Shown here piece by piece: positions 1 through 8,120 of a DNA stretch of 11,163 nucleotides (the first letter of the stretch is position 1; each line of letters begins with the position of its first letter). Source of the stretch: Pseudomonadota bacterium (GTDB lineage: Bacteria > Pseudomonadota > Alphaproteobacteria > Acetobacterales > Acetobacteraceae); NCBI GenBank assembly GCA_021807975.1, contig JAKBCJ010000121.1, positions 1 through 11,163 on the forward strand, in the 5' to 3' direction. The position numbers and the translations under genes were made by a program. A model generated the notes under the pieces. It worked only from the letters and a program-made list of their open reading frames with translations, was not told the DNA's origin and did no database searches.

Positions 1-163
1 TCCCGCCATGCTTCACGCCTTCCACGCGCCAGACGCCAGTGGCTTCGTCCTTGAAGAAGCCGACGGTATCGCAGGCGTTGGCCAGGGCAGCCTCGAACGC
101 TTCCAGCGCGTTTTCGGACACGCTGACGGCGACGGTTTCCAGGGGGATCGGGTGATTGGCCAT
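1..163 (-). CDS. prmA: Ribosomal protein L11 methyltransferase, N-terminal part (cut by window edge)
   Basis: Only the first ~54 residues are inside the window; the gene continues past position 1. The visible protein begins MANHPIPLETVAVSV and runs through NACDTVGFFKDEATGVWRVEGV. From memory this resembles the N-terminal substrate-recognition domain of alphaproteobacterial PrmA. PrmA is a cytoplasmic SAM-dependent enzyme that trimethylates ribosomal protein L11. The SAM-binding domain is outside the window, so the reaction cannot be confirmed here. The start is uncertain: ATG at 163 overlaps the stop of the preceding small frame (TGATG), while an in-frame ATG at 178 would add five residues (MAAKL). 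Neither has a clear Shine-Dalgarno sequence. The gene lies downstream of and codirectional with the UvrD-like helicase, which suggests co-transcription. Confidence 0.7.
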   Translation of the reverse strand, partial: MANHPIPLETVAVSVSENALEAFEAALANACDTVGFFKDEATGVWRVEGVKHGG

Positions 164-336
164 CAGTTTAGCGGCCATTGCGACATAGCCGAACGGTCTG
201 ACGCTAACCAACGGCCGACAATCGCCGTTCCCCCAACCGCCATCGGCGTGGGTCGCGGGCCTTCGCCCGCCATGACGGTCCCCATCGGCGATGCCCCAAT
301 CGAGGTGACGGTTTCTCCGCGTTCACTTAGTTCCAT
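163..336 (-). CDS. Possible 57-aa small frame between helicase and prmA (doubtful)
   Basis: An open frame of 57 codons starts at an ATG that shares one base with the helicase stop (TGATG) and ends at a TGA that shares one base with the prmA ATG (TGATG). It therefore fills the 172-bp gap exactly, with coupling-type overlaps at both ends. The protein starts MELSERGETVTSIGASPMG, is rich in Gly, Ala, Met and Pro, and has no domain, signal peptide or membrane segment that I recognise. Against a real gene: its middle contains a GC-rich hairpin typical of intergenic repeats, there is no Shine-Dalgarno sequence, and a frame this short can stay open by chance in GC-rich DNA. I think it is more likely spacer DNA than a protein. 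Confidence 0.2.
   Translation of the reverse strand: MELSERGETVTSIGASPMGTVMAGEGPRPTPMAVGGTAIVGRWLASDRSAMSQWPLN
255..270. repeat. GC-rich hairpin between helicase and prmA
   Basis: The arms GCGGGC and GCCCGC flank a 4-nt loop, giving a perfect 6-bp stem. It sits inside a CGTGGGTC...CCATGACG context that resembles the dispersed intergenic palindromes common in alphaproteobacterial genomes. No T-tract follows on either strand, so it is not a good intrinsic terminator. It could be a REP-like element or a processing or attenuation hairpin in the helicase-prmA transcript. Copy number elsewhere cannot be judged from this window. Confidence 0.4.
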
Positions 337-2528
337 CAAGCACGCTCCACGAAGCGATCAAGCACGCGCTTGTCGCCGGATGTTTCGAATTGCACGTCCA
401 ACTTATCGTCATCAACCGAGCGGACGGTGCCGTAGCCGAATTTCTGGTGGAAGACGCGGGCACCGACGGGGATTTTGTCCGGCCTGGCGGGTCGGCCCGG
501 TTGTTCCCAGGCGTCGATCACCCGTGGCGCCCGGGCCACCACCGGGAACTGACCGGAGAACGCGGTGGACGCCGCGACGCGGGACCGACTGGTGCCGCCG
601 ATGGTTTCCACGTGCTGGGTGGGGATTTCTTCCAGGAAGCGGCTGGGAATGCTGACCTGCCAGTTGGCATAGATGCGCCGGTTGGCGGCATGGCTGACGA
701 TGGCGAGCTTGCGCGCCCTGGTGAGGCCGACATAGGCGAGGCGGCGCTCCTCCTCCAGCCCCTTGTTGCCGCTTTCGTCCATCGACCGCTGATTGGGAAA
801 AACGCCTTCCTCCCAGCCCGGCAGGAACACGGTGTCGAACTCCAACCCCTTGGCGCCGTGCAGGGTCATCAGGCTGACCTTGTCGGTGTCGCTGCGTTCC
901 TCGTTTTCCATCACCAGCGCGACGTGTTCAAGGAAGCCGCCGAGAGTTTCGAAATCGGCCAGCGCGCGCACCAGTTCCTTCAGGTTCTCCAGCCGGCCCG
1001 GGGCTTCGGCGGATTTGTCCTGCTTCCACATCTCGGTGTAGCCGGATTCGTCCAGCATCGTGGCGACCGTGACAACGTGGCCGTCGATTTCCAGCATGTC
1101 GCGCCAATGGCCCATGTTCCGCAGCAGCGTGCCGATGGCTTCCTTCACCTTGCCCTTCAGGCCGCCCTGTTCGACCAGCCGCGTGGCGGCCACGGACAGC
1201 GGGATGTCCCATGCCCTGGAGGCTTCGTGCATCGTCCGCAGCGCGGATTCGCCGACGCCGCGACGGGGGACGTTGACGATCCGCTCAAACGCTAAATCGT
1301 CGGCAGGCTGCACGGTGGCGCGCATATAGGCGATGGCATCACGGATTTCGGCGCGTTCGTAGAACCGCAGGCCGCCGACCACGCGGTACGGGACACCGAC
1401 AGTGATCAGCCGTTCCTCGAACGCCCGGGTTTGGAAGCCGGCGCGAACCAGGACGGCGATTTCCGCCAGTTTGTGGCCGTTGCGGCGTAATTCTTCAATC
1501 TTCTTCGCGACCATGCGGGCTTCCTCATCGGAATCCCACAGTTCGACGATGCTGACCTTTTCGCCGCCTTGGGCATCCGCCCTGCCCGGCCGCAGCGTCT
1601 TGCCCAGCCGGCCTTCGTTATGGGCGATCAGGCCGGACGCGGCGGCGAGGATGGAAGCGGTGGAGCGGTAATTCGATTCAAGCCGGACGATGTGCGCGCC
1701 CTCGAAGTCCTTTTCGAAGCGGAGGATGTTTTCCACCTCCGCGCCGCGCCAGGAGTAGATCGACTGGTCGTCGTCGCCGACGCAGCAGATATTGCGATGG
1801 CCCTGCGCCAGCAGGCGCAGCCACATATACTGGACCAGGTTGGTGTCCTGGTATTCGTCCACCAGGATATAGCGGAACCGGCGGTGGTAGTCGGCCAGCA
1901 CCTCCGGCTGGGTGCGCAGGATCTCCACCACATGCAGCAGCAAATCGCCGAAATCCGCGGCATTCAGGGTGCGTAACCTGGCCTGATAGGCGGTGTAGAG
2001 CGGGATGGCGTGGCCGTTGGCGAAGTCGGAATCCTCGTTTGGCGTGATACGGGCCGGGGTCAGGCCGCGATCCTTCCAGCGCTGGATCACCGCCATCAAG
2101 GACGCTGGCGTCCAGCGTTTGGTGTCGATCCGTTCGGCTTCCATGACCTGCTTCAGCAGGCGAAGCTGGTCGTCGGTGTCCAGAATGGTGAAGTTCGACG
2201 CCAGCCCGACATGTTCGCAGTGGCGGCGCAGCATGCGGGCGCAGAGGGCGTGGAAGGTGCCGAGCCACAGGCCCTCGGCGGGTTCGCCCAGAATGGCGGA
2301 GACGCGTTCGCGCATTTCCCGCGCCGCCTTGTTAGTGAACGTGACCGCCAGCACCTGATTCGGGAAGGCTCGGCGGGTCAGCAGGATGTGGGCGAAGCGC
2401 GTGGTCAGGACACGGGTTTTACCGGTGCCGGCACCGGCCAACACCAGCAGCGGGCCATCGACGGTTTCGACGGCGGCGCGCTGCTCGGGGTTCAGGCGGG
2501 TGAGGTAGTCGCGGGAGTCTGGGGTCAC
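336..2528 (-). CDS. uvrD: UvrD/PcrA-type ATP-dependent 3'-5' DNA helicase
   Basis: A superfamily 1A helicase of 730 aa, within the usual UvrD/PcrA length. Motifs appear in order: Q-motif NPEQRAAV (~13-20), Walker A AGAGTGKT (31-38), the AVTFTNKAAREM motif Ia region, Walker B DEYQDTN (~222), motif III GDDDQSIYSWRGAE (~250), motif V TLHGAKGLEFDTVFL (~551) and motif VI YVGLTRARK (~597). A Tudor/SH3-like tail (VGARVFHQKFGYGTVRSV) closes the protein, as in UvrD and PcrA. It should unwind nicked or gapped DNA in nucleotide-excision and mismatch repair, or displace RecA filaments. GTG at 2528 is preferred because it gives MTPDSRDYLTRLNPEQ, close to the normal UvrD N-terminus. An in-frame TTG at 2564 would add 12 residues of poor resemblance. 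It is first in a minus-strand run towards prmA and divergent from the TPR gene. UvrD and PcrA cannot be separated by sequence alone here. Confidence 0.95.
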   Translation of the reverse strand: MTPDSRDYLTRLNPEQRAAVETVDGPLLVLAGAGTGKTRVLTTRFAHILLTRRAFPNQVLAVTFTNKAAREMRERVSAILGEPAEGLWLGTFHALCARMLRRHCEHVGLASNFTILDTDDQLRLLKQVMEAERIDTKRWTPASLMAVIQRWKDRGLTPARITPNEDSDFANGHAIPLYTAYQARLRTLNAADFGDLLLHVVEILRTQPEVLADYHRRFRYILVDEYQDTNLVQYMWLRLLAQGHRNICCVGDDDQSIYSWRGAEVENILRFEKDFEGAHIVRLESNYRSTASILAAASGLIAHNEGRLGKTLRPGRADAQGGEKVSIVELWDSDEEARMVAKKIEELRRNGHKLAEIAVLVRAGFQTRAFEERLITVGVPYRVVGGLRFYERAEIRDAIAYMRATVQPADDLAFERIVNVPRRGVGESALRTMHEASRAWDIPLSVAATRLVEQGGLKGKVKEAIGTLLRNMGHWRDMLEIDGHVVTVATMLDESGYTEMWKQDKSAEAPGRLENLKELVRALADFETLGGFLEHVALVMENEERSDTDKVSLMTLHGAKGLEFDTVFLPGWEEGVFPNQRSMDESGNKGLEEERRLAYVGLTRARKLAIVSHAANRRIYANWQVSIPSRFLEEIPTQHVETIGGTSRSRVAASTAFSGQFPVVARAPRVIDAWEQPGRPARPDKIPVGARVFHQKFGYGTVRSVDDDKLDVQFETSGDKRVLDRFVERA

Positions 2529-2589
2529 GGGGCTGGATATAGAACACCCGGCGAACTTGGCCAAATGCCGCTTGGGACGCCGACGGAAT

Positions 2590-2618
2590 TTGTGCCAAAA
2601 CGAAGCTCATCGAATATT
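2590..2618 (+). promoter_or_regulatory. Candidate sigma-70 promoter for the TPR-GT9 gene
   Basis: Within the 114-bp divergent gap (2529-2642), TTGTGC (2590-2595) and AATATT (2613-2618) are separated by 17 bp. They match the -35 and -10 consensus at 4 of 6 positions each. Transcription would begin near 2625, about 18 nt before the ATG. An AGGA at 2629-2632 with a 10-nt spacing could be the ribosome binding site. No convincing promoter was found for the helicase on the opposite strand. Confidence 0.25.
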
Positions 2619-2642
2619 GATCGCAATCAGGACGCGCCGCCC

Positions 2643-4160
2643 ATGCCGCTGCTGCCGCAAATCAAGCCGAAAGCGGACCAGGGAGGAACCGATTCGACAC
2701 TACTGCTGGCCGACGCCATTTCGTTACAGTCAGCGGGAAAATTTCAGGAGGCAAAGGCAGTTTTAGAGGATCTCGTCGTCATCCATCCGGCGCGCTTCGA
2801 CATTATCACACTGCTCGGCATCGTGACGGCGCAAACGGAGGACTACGAGCCGGCGCTGCGGATGATCGATATTTCATTGAGGATGAACCCAAACCAAGGC
2901 GAGGCGCACAACGCACGCGGTATCTGCCTGGTGAAGCTGGAGCGGGCGGAGGCGGCGATCGAGAGCTTCGAAAGGGCCCTGGCGCTTGGTTTTTTGGAAG
3001 CCCACACCAACCTTGGCACCACGCTGACGAATCTCGGCCGATACGAGGAAGCGTTGGCGCATTACCGAATGGCGCTACAGGCCGCGCCAGCTGAACCGAA
3101 ACTGTATCACAGCCAAGCCTTACCGCTGCTCGCGCTCCGGCGCTTCGATGAGGCGCTGGCATCGCTGGACCACGCGATCGATCTGAATGCCGCCTTTGCC
3201 GAATGTTACTACCTCAAAGCTCTGGCGCTTCTCATGCTCGGCGATTTTACGGCGGGGTGGGATCTGTTCGAATGGCGCTGGCGCATGCCAGAGGCCCGCC
3301 CGGACGTTCGCAGGCTGAAAGTACCGCTCTGGCTGGGCGATCGCGTGATCGAGGGCAAAACCATTCTTTTGCATGCCGAACAAGGGTTCGGCGACACGTT
3401 CCAGTTCTGCCGCTTCGTGCCCATGGTCGTTGCCCTCGGCGCGAACGTCATTCTGGAGGTGCCGTCCGCCTTATCCGAACTGATGGCAAGCCTGCATCCC
3501 GATATCGAGATCATCGCCCGCGGGACGCCGCTGCCACGTTTCGACCTGCATTGCCCGCTGATGAGCCTCGCCAAAGCGCTCGATCTTCAGCCTGACCGGA
3601 TTCCGGCAGCGCCATTCTATCTCCAGGCTGACCCTCAACGTGTCGCGAAGTGGGAGGCACGGTTAGGCCCCCGCAAGCGGCCCCGCGTGGGTCTGATCTG
3701 GTTTGGGTCGATGCGCGGGGGGGCAGCAAATCTAAAGTCGATGGCGTTCGAGGATATGCTGGTTCTGACAGGCACCGACGCTGATTTCTTTGCCCTGCAG
3801 AAACAACAGGCACCCGGGGACGAATTGCTTTTCCAGCGGAGCGATCAGGTCACCGATCTTGGCCCGGAGTTGGCGGATTTCTCTGATACGGCGGCGGCCA
3901 TGTCCTGCCTGGACCTAATCGTATCGGTCGATACCGGGCCCGCGCACCTGGCCTGCGCGTTGGGACGCCCGACATGGATTCTTTTAATGAGCCAACCGGA
4001 ATGGCGCTGGCCCGATAGCCGCACCACGCCGTGGTATCCATCGGCCCGCCTTTTCCGGCAGACGACCGCAAACGACTGGACCCAACCGCTGGCGGAGGTG
4101 AAGGCCGGGATACAACGCTGGCTCGGCGGCGAGTTGGAGCTGCCAGGCCCCGAACACTGA
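2643..4160 (+). CDS. TPR protein with C-terminal GT9 (heptosyltransferase-like) GT-B domain
   Basis: A 505-aa protein. Residues ~15-215 form about six tetratricopeptide repeats (for example HNARGICLVKLERAEAAIES and EALASLDHAIDLNAAFAECY). The rest resembles the glycosyltransferase-9-like domain often fused to TPRs in proteobacteria. ILLHAEQGFGDTFQFCRF (~240) marks the start of this domain, and VSVDTGPAHLACALGRPTW (~426) is the characteristic DTGPxHLAxALG nucleotide-sugar-binding loop. GT9 enzymes transfer heptose or other sugars onto LPS or related glycans, but TPR-fused members are mostly uncharacterised, so donor and acceptor are unknown. There is no signal peptide or membrane segment, so it is probably cytoplasmic. 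ATG 2643 is chosen because it follows AGGA. The reading frame stays open far upstream, but that part is antisense to the helicase; GTG 2592 is an alternative start. It converges on the double sulfotransferase gene with only 10 bp between stops. Confidence 0.85.
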   Translation: MPLLPQIKPKADQGGTDSTLLLADAISLQSAGKFQEAKAVLEDLVVIHPARFDIITLLGIVTAQTEDYEPALRMIDISLRMNPNQGEAHNARGICLVKLERAEAAIESFERALALGFLEAHTNLGTTLTNLGRYEEALAHYRMALQAAPAEPKLYHSQALPLLALRRFDEALASLDHAIDLNAAFAECYYLKALALLMLGDFTAGWDLFEWRWRMPEARPDVRRLKVPLWLGDRVIEGKTILLHAEQGFGDTFQFCRFVPMVVALGANVILEVPSALSELMASLHPDIEIIARGTPLPRFDLHCPLMSLAKALDLQPDRIPAAPFYLQADPQRVAKWEARLGPRKRPRVGLIWFGSMRGGAANLKSMAFEDMLVLTGTDADFFALQKQQAPGDELLFQRSDQVTDLGPELADFSDTAAAMSCLDLIVSVDTGPAHLACALGRPTWILLMSQPEWRWPDSRTTPWYPSARLFRQTTANDWTQPLAEVKAGIQRWLGGELELPGPEH

Positions 4161-4161
4161 T

Positions 4162-4181
4162 ACGGCGTAATCAATCGCCGT
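4162..4181. terminator. Weak hairpin between convergent stops
   Basis: ACGGCG (4162-4167) and CGCCGT (4176-4181) form a 6-bp stem with an 8-nt AT-rich loop. The hairpin spans the 10-bp gap between the two convergent stop codons and the last codons of the sulfotransferase gene. Neither strand has a following T-tract, so an intrinsic terminator is doubtful. The position between convergent genes is the main support. Confidence 0.25.
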
Positions 4182-7100
4182 CCGGAACCACACCCTGGAG
4201 CCCCTCCAGTAACGGTGCCAGATGATTGCGATAACGCTTCCACCTCCCCACCGATGAGGAATAAATCGGCTGGCGTACCTGCCAGACGCTGGCCGTCATG
4301 ACTGAACGTCGATTTTCGTGAAACGAAAGACAAGCCGGATCCCAGGGAAGGCCAACGAAGTCGATCAGCCGCCTGCTCTCTTGCTCCAGATTGTTGACCA
4401 GGACTTCGTATTCGACCTCCAGAACCGGAACCGGCAGCACGCTAAGCCAAAACTCCCGCAGTTCCTCGATCATGAGCGCCCTCGCCGCACATTCCTCCAG
4501 CGTATCGCTCCAGATCATGCCCTCATCCAGGAAGTTCTGAGTATAGCACGACCAGCAAACGTCCCGAAGATCCCGGCGGCAGACGATGATGTGGGCTCGC
4601 GGGAACAATATCGCGATCTGACCCAGGCATTGGATGTTGTCCGGCAGCTTATTGATGATCCGAAGAGCAGCGGGGTCGTGCGCCCGCAATTTGTCCAACA
4701 GCCCGGCAGTTTGCCGGTGAACCGCATTTGGATCCCATACCGCGGGCGCCGTGAATTGCTTTTGCTCGTTCGTGATAGCCGGCAGGGACACGATATCCGT
4801 GCGCTCTCCGAGGCCAATCGCGGCGGGATGGCTGGCGATGATCTGCTCCACCAAGGTCGTCCCGGAACGCGGCATTCCGACGATAAAGACCGGGACGTTC
4901 GATGCGTTTCCCAGCGGAAGGTTATCCAGGAACGTATCTTCCGTGAACATCGTCCGGCTCCAGTCCACCAGCCCCCGTAGCGAACTTAGCAACGGCGTAG
5001 CGTCGGGCGTGGTCCGCATCGAACGGGTCAGCTTGTTCGCTGTTTCATAAGCGTGGAATGCCGCATCGTAGTCCTTAGCCTTATCGTGGGCGGCGGCAAG
5101 GGCGAATGCAACGCTGGTTCGATCAACCGTCGGCACCGACCGATCAGCGATGCGGCGCGTGGCCTTGGCAACAAAGTCATCCCGATCGATGTCCTGACCA
5201 AGCCGTGCAAGACCTTCGGATGCGGAGCCGGAAAACGGATCGATTTCCAGCGCCTGCCGGTAGGAGTGCGCGGCGGCGGCGAAGTCTCCGACGTGGCACA
5301 GCATGTCCGCCCTCAGAACATACAGCTCGACTGACCCGGGATCCAGCTTCAATCCCCGGTCTGCTAACTCGATCGAACGCTCGGGCAACTGGAGGCGGAA
5401 TAATATCCAGGCGAGTTGAAACAACACGCCGGGGGTCGCCGGGTTCAAGGCGAAAGCCTGTTGCGCCACGGTCATTGCCTCGTCGAACTTCGACTCCTGA
5501 ACCAATGCCGTGCCGTAGCCAACCAAGGCTTCGGCATTGTCCGGTTCGGCTTCGGCGGCCTGCTTCCAGACATCGAGCGCCTCATCGAATGCCTTGGCCT
5601 CGAAAAGCGCACGGGCAAATCGCATTCTGACGGCATTCGACCCCGGCGCGCGTTCGCTTGCCCGGCGGAACGCCAGGACCGCGCTGGCGTTGTGCTCCAG
5701 CTTGCTCTCGGCGCTCCCAAGTTGAAGCCAGCCCTCGACTATATCCTGATCGAGTTCGGTGCCCCGGGTGGCCGCCGCGACCGCTTCGGCGGCCTTACCA
5801 TCCAGCAGCAGCGCGCGCGCGAGATCGATATGCACAGACGCTTGGAGTGGGGACGCCTCGGCAGCGGCCGTCAGCAGGGCAATCGCCTCGGGGAGGTTTC
5901 CGCACCGGGCTTTAAACAACCCGCATTCATAGAGCACAGTCCCGTTGTGGGGATATTCGCGATACAGCGCGCTGAAAATCTGTCCGGCAGCCTCGGGCCG
6001 TCCGGATACCTCATGCAGGCGGGCTTCGCGAACAGCGGCTGCCGTATCGACGACAAGCGGCCGCCAGTCTGCTTCATCCATATCTGGGATCACGCCGACC
6101 AGGGGTAAGATCAGAGGAGCCAGATGCCGGAGATAGTGGCGCCATTTCCCTACAGATCGGTCATAAAGCGGCTGGCGCACCTGCCAGTAGCTGGAACTCA
6201 TGACCACCCGCTGTGTCCGATGGAAATTCAGACAGGCCGGGTCCCATTCCAGGTTAAGGAAGTCGATCAGACGGCGGCTCTCTGTCTCCAGGTCCGCAAC
6301 CAGGGCCTCGTATGAAACTTCGAGAATTTTCAACGGCAGGACATTAAGCCAGTGTTGCCCGAGCCGTTCGATTTCCCGTGCGCGACTGGCGCAGTCGCGC
6401 AGGTCGCAGGACCATGGCACGCCGTCGCCAAAATGTTGGAAGAACGCCGACAATCCAACATCGCGCAGATCGCGGCGGCAGTAGATTACGCGCGCGTTGG
6501 GGAACAGCATGGCGATGTGCCCGAGCATCAGGATGTTATCGGGCAGCTTATCGATAAACCGGGTGGCCCCGCCCGACAGGGCTGCCAGCCGGCGCACATG
6601 GCCGGCGGCGATGACGTCAGCGGCCTTGGCATCCCACGTGGAGGGCGGCGTATTGATCGGTCCATGATCCAACGCACGCACCAATTCCCCAATATCCTTA
6701 CGCTCGCCGCCCCCGAACACAGCCGGATGGCTGGCGGCAATCTGTTCGACGAGCGAGGTTCCGGATCGTGGCATCCCAACGATAAACACCGGAGCCGGTG
6801 ACGGATCGCCATCGATGTACCGATGCGCGAACGCCGCATGATCGAACGTGGCGGTCAACCAGTCCACGGTCAGGCGTAGTTCCGCCGGGTCGAAGGCGTG
6901 GCCGTCGCGGACAAGCCGGTCACGGACGAGGCGGTTCGCCGTGGCATAGGCTTCGAAGGCTTCGTCGAACGAACCGGCCCGGTCCAGGCGGGCGCCGGCA
7001 CCGAATCCGGCGGCGATCCGATCCGGTTCGGGCGCATCCGGATTCCGCCACACAGCCTGCAACGCATCGATTTCGGTACCGGCCGTGTCGATCCGCCCGA

Positions 7101-7962
7101 TCATCGCCAAATCCCGCAGCGCCTCGGCCGACCCGGGGGCCAGGGTCAAGGCCCGCCTTTGACACGTTTCAGCCTCATCGAACGCGCCCATCGAGGCCAA
7201 ATCGGCGCCTAGCAGCAGCCATACGTCGGCCAGATTGGGGTCCAGCGCCAGGGCCTGACGGGCGGACGCCGCGGAAGATGCGGGGTCGAGCAGTCTCCGG
7301 TAGGTTACGGCCAAAGCCGTATGGGCGGCGGCATTGGTTGGAGCGAGGGTCGCAGCGCGCCGCAGATATCCTAGTGCCGCATCGATCTGGTTGGCGGCTG
7401 CCAGCACGGACCCCATGACAATGAGTACCGCCGGCCGGTCGGGTTGCAGGCGGTCCGCGGCGGCGAAACTGGCGATTGCCTTGTCTGCCTGGTTTTGGCG
7501 CGCGTATGCGATGCCCAGGCCGACATGGGAATCGGCCAGATCGGGTGACAAATCCAGGCTTTGGCGCAGCGCCGCTTCCGCGCCCGGGTAGTCGCCTTGT
7601 TCCAACAAGGCGCGCCCGAGTTGGAGGCAGGCTTCTGGTAACTGCGGATCGAGGTCCAGCGCGCGTTTTGCCAAGGCGACCGCCTCGTCCAACTCTCCGG
7701 CGGCAATTCTCGCGCGTGCGAGATTGGTCAGGGCTTCGGGATAGTCCGGATCGATCTCGAGGGCGCGTGCAATCAGAGCAATGCCCCCGGGCAGATCGCC
7801 CTGATCCTGGAGCAGCAATCCAAGCAGGTTCAATGCTTCGACGTCGTCTGGTGTTGCCAACAGGATCCGGCGGTAGATCGACTCCGCTTGCGGCAGCCGG
7901 CCCGCTGCGTGGTGCGCCAGCGCCTCGTCCAGATCAATTCCGCTTGCGATGTCGCTCGCCAT
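4171..7962 (-). CDS. Double TPR-sulfotransferase (TPR-ST-TPR-ST, 1263 aa)
   Basis: One uninterrupted frame encodes two like halves. Half 1: TPR array ~10-300, sulfotransferase ~385-625. Half 2: TPR array ~640-930, sulfotransferase ~1018-1255. Each sulfotransferase carries the 5'-phosphosulfate (PAPS) loop GMPRSGT (396-402; 1029-1035), a following GER (K/T)DI segment (~419; ~1052), KLPDN, and the 3'-phosphate motif CRRDLRDV (495-502; 1128-1135). Matching motifs are exactly 633 residues apart. The layout resembles tyrosylprotein sulfotransferases, in which RSGTT binds PAPS and a Glu about 20 residues later is the catalytic base. By that comparison both halves look active. Bacterial TPR-sulfotransferases usually have one such unit; this is a tandem fusion. 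The acceptor could be peptide tyrosine or a glycan. No signal peptide is seen. ATG 7962 gives a normal TPR start (IDLDEALAHHAAGRLPQAE); no strong Shine-Dalgarno precedes it. Confidence 0.9.
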   Translation of the reverse strand: MASDIASGIDLDEALAHHAAGRLPQAESIYRRILLATPDDVEALNLLGLLLQDQGDLPGGIALIARALEIDPDYPEALTNLARARIAAGELDEAVALAKRALDLDPQLPEACLQLGRALLEQGDYPGAEAALRQSLDLSPDLADSHVGLGIAYARQNQADKAIASFAAADRLQPDRPAVLIVMGSVLAAANQIDAALGYLRRAATLAPTNAAAHTALAVTYRRLLDPASSAASARQALALDPNLADVWLLLGADLASMGAFDEAETCQRRALTLAPGSAEALRDLAMIGRIDTAGTEIDALQAVWRNPDAPEPDRIAAGFGAGARLDRAGSFDEAFEAYATANRLVRDRLVRDGHAFDPAELRLTVDWLTATFDHAAFAHRYIDGDPSPAPVFIVGMPRSGTSLVEQIAASHPAVFGGGERKDIGELVRALDHGPINTPPSTWDAKAADVIAAGHVRRLAALSGGATRFIDKLPDNILMLGHIAMLFPNARVIYCRRDLRDVGLSAFFQHFGDGVPWSCDLRDCASRAREIERLGQHWLNVLPLKILEVSYEALVADLETESRRLIDFLNLEWDPACLNFHRTQRVVMSSSYWQVRQPLYDRSVGKWRHYLRHLAPLILPLVGVIPDMDEADWRPLVVDTAAAVREARLHEVSGRPEAAGQIFSALYREYPHNGTVLYECGLFKARCGNLPEAIALLTAAAEASPLQASVHIDLARALLLDGKAAEAVAAATRGTELDQDIVEGWLQLGSAESKLEHNASAVLAFRRASERAPGSNAVRMRFARALFEAKAFDEALDVWKQAAEAEPDNAEALVGYGTALVQESKFDEAMTVAQQAFALNPATPGVLFQLAWILFRLQLPERSIELADRGLKLDPGSVELYVLRADMLCHVGDFAAAAHSYRQALEIDPFSGSASEGLARLGQDIDRDDFVAKATRRIADRSVPTVDRTSVAFALAAAHDKAKDYDAAFHAYETANKLTRSMRTTPDATPLLSSLRGLVDWSRTMFTEDTFLDNLPLGNASNVPVFIVGMPRSGTTLVEQIIASHPAAIGLGERTDIVSLPAITNEQKQFTAPAVWDPNAVHRQTAGLLDKLRAHDPAALRIINKLPDNIQCLGQIAILFPRAHIIVCRRDLRDVCWSCYTQNFLDEGMIWSDTLEECAARALMIEELREFWLSVLPVPVLEVEYEVLVNNLEQESRRLIDFVGLPWDPACLSFHENRRSVMTASVWQVRQPIYSSSVGRWKRYRNHLAPLLEGLQGVVPDGD

Positions 7963-8040
7963 GCCAAAAGGCCCCGTGAAACTTGAGGGCTATGGTTACA
8001 CGAACCGGTGAGCGTTACGCTATTTGTGGTTTGGCCAAAG
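7963..8040. other. Leader of the sulfotransferase gene; no promoter identified
   Basis: This short gap lies between the double sulfotransferase start and the PEP-CTERM gene's terminator. It contains two perfect palindromes: AGCGTTACGCT (odd-centred, 8011-8021) and TTTGGCCAAA (8030-8039). Either could be an operator. I could not place a convincing -35/-10 pair or a -24/-12 promoter for the minus-strand gene. Because a strong terminator lies immediately upstream, a promoter is expected within this stretch. Confidence 0.35.
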
Positions 8041-8085
8041 CTGAAAAATAGAAAAATCCCGAGCCGCTTTATGCGGCCCGGGATT
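8041..8085 (-). terminator. Strong Rho-independent terminator of the PEP-CTERM gene
   Basis: On the minus strand a 13-bp stem (AATCCCGGGCCGC / GCGGCTCGGGATT, positions 8085-8055, loop ATAAA) with one G-U wobble is followed by the T-rich tract TTTTCTATTTTT (8054-8043). On the plus strand the same wobble becomes an A-C mismatch and the following T-run is only four bases. Termination is therefore oriented for the minus-strand gene, about 35 bp after its stop codon, and insulates the sulfotransferase gene from it. Confidence 0.9.
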
Positions 8086-8120
8086 TTCGGGAATGGGCGA
8101 TTTGTCCGCGGTGGCGTGCG

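Noticed and set aside
390..1295. 301-aa open frame on the plus strand inside the helicase gene
   Set aside because: It is antisense to the conserved UvrD motifs, has no recognisable domain, and is typical of open shadow frames in GC-rich coding DNA.
2567..2584. TGGC...GC sequence in the divergent gap resembling a sigma-54 promoter
   Set aside because: The GG-to-GC spacing is one base short of the required 12 and the central ACG is absent.
2010..2642. Upstream extension of the TPR-GT9 frame (about 211 extra residues)
   Set aside because: This part is antisense to the N-terminal region of the helicase and shows no TPR or other domain. The start with AGGA at 2643 gives a normal protein.
4171..7962. 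Possibility that the double sulfotransferase is two genes
   Set aside because: No stop codon, ribosome binding site or intergenic sequence occurs at the join near residue 630; the frame is continuous.
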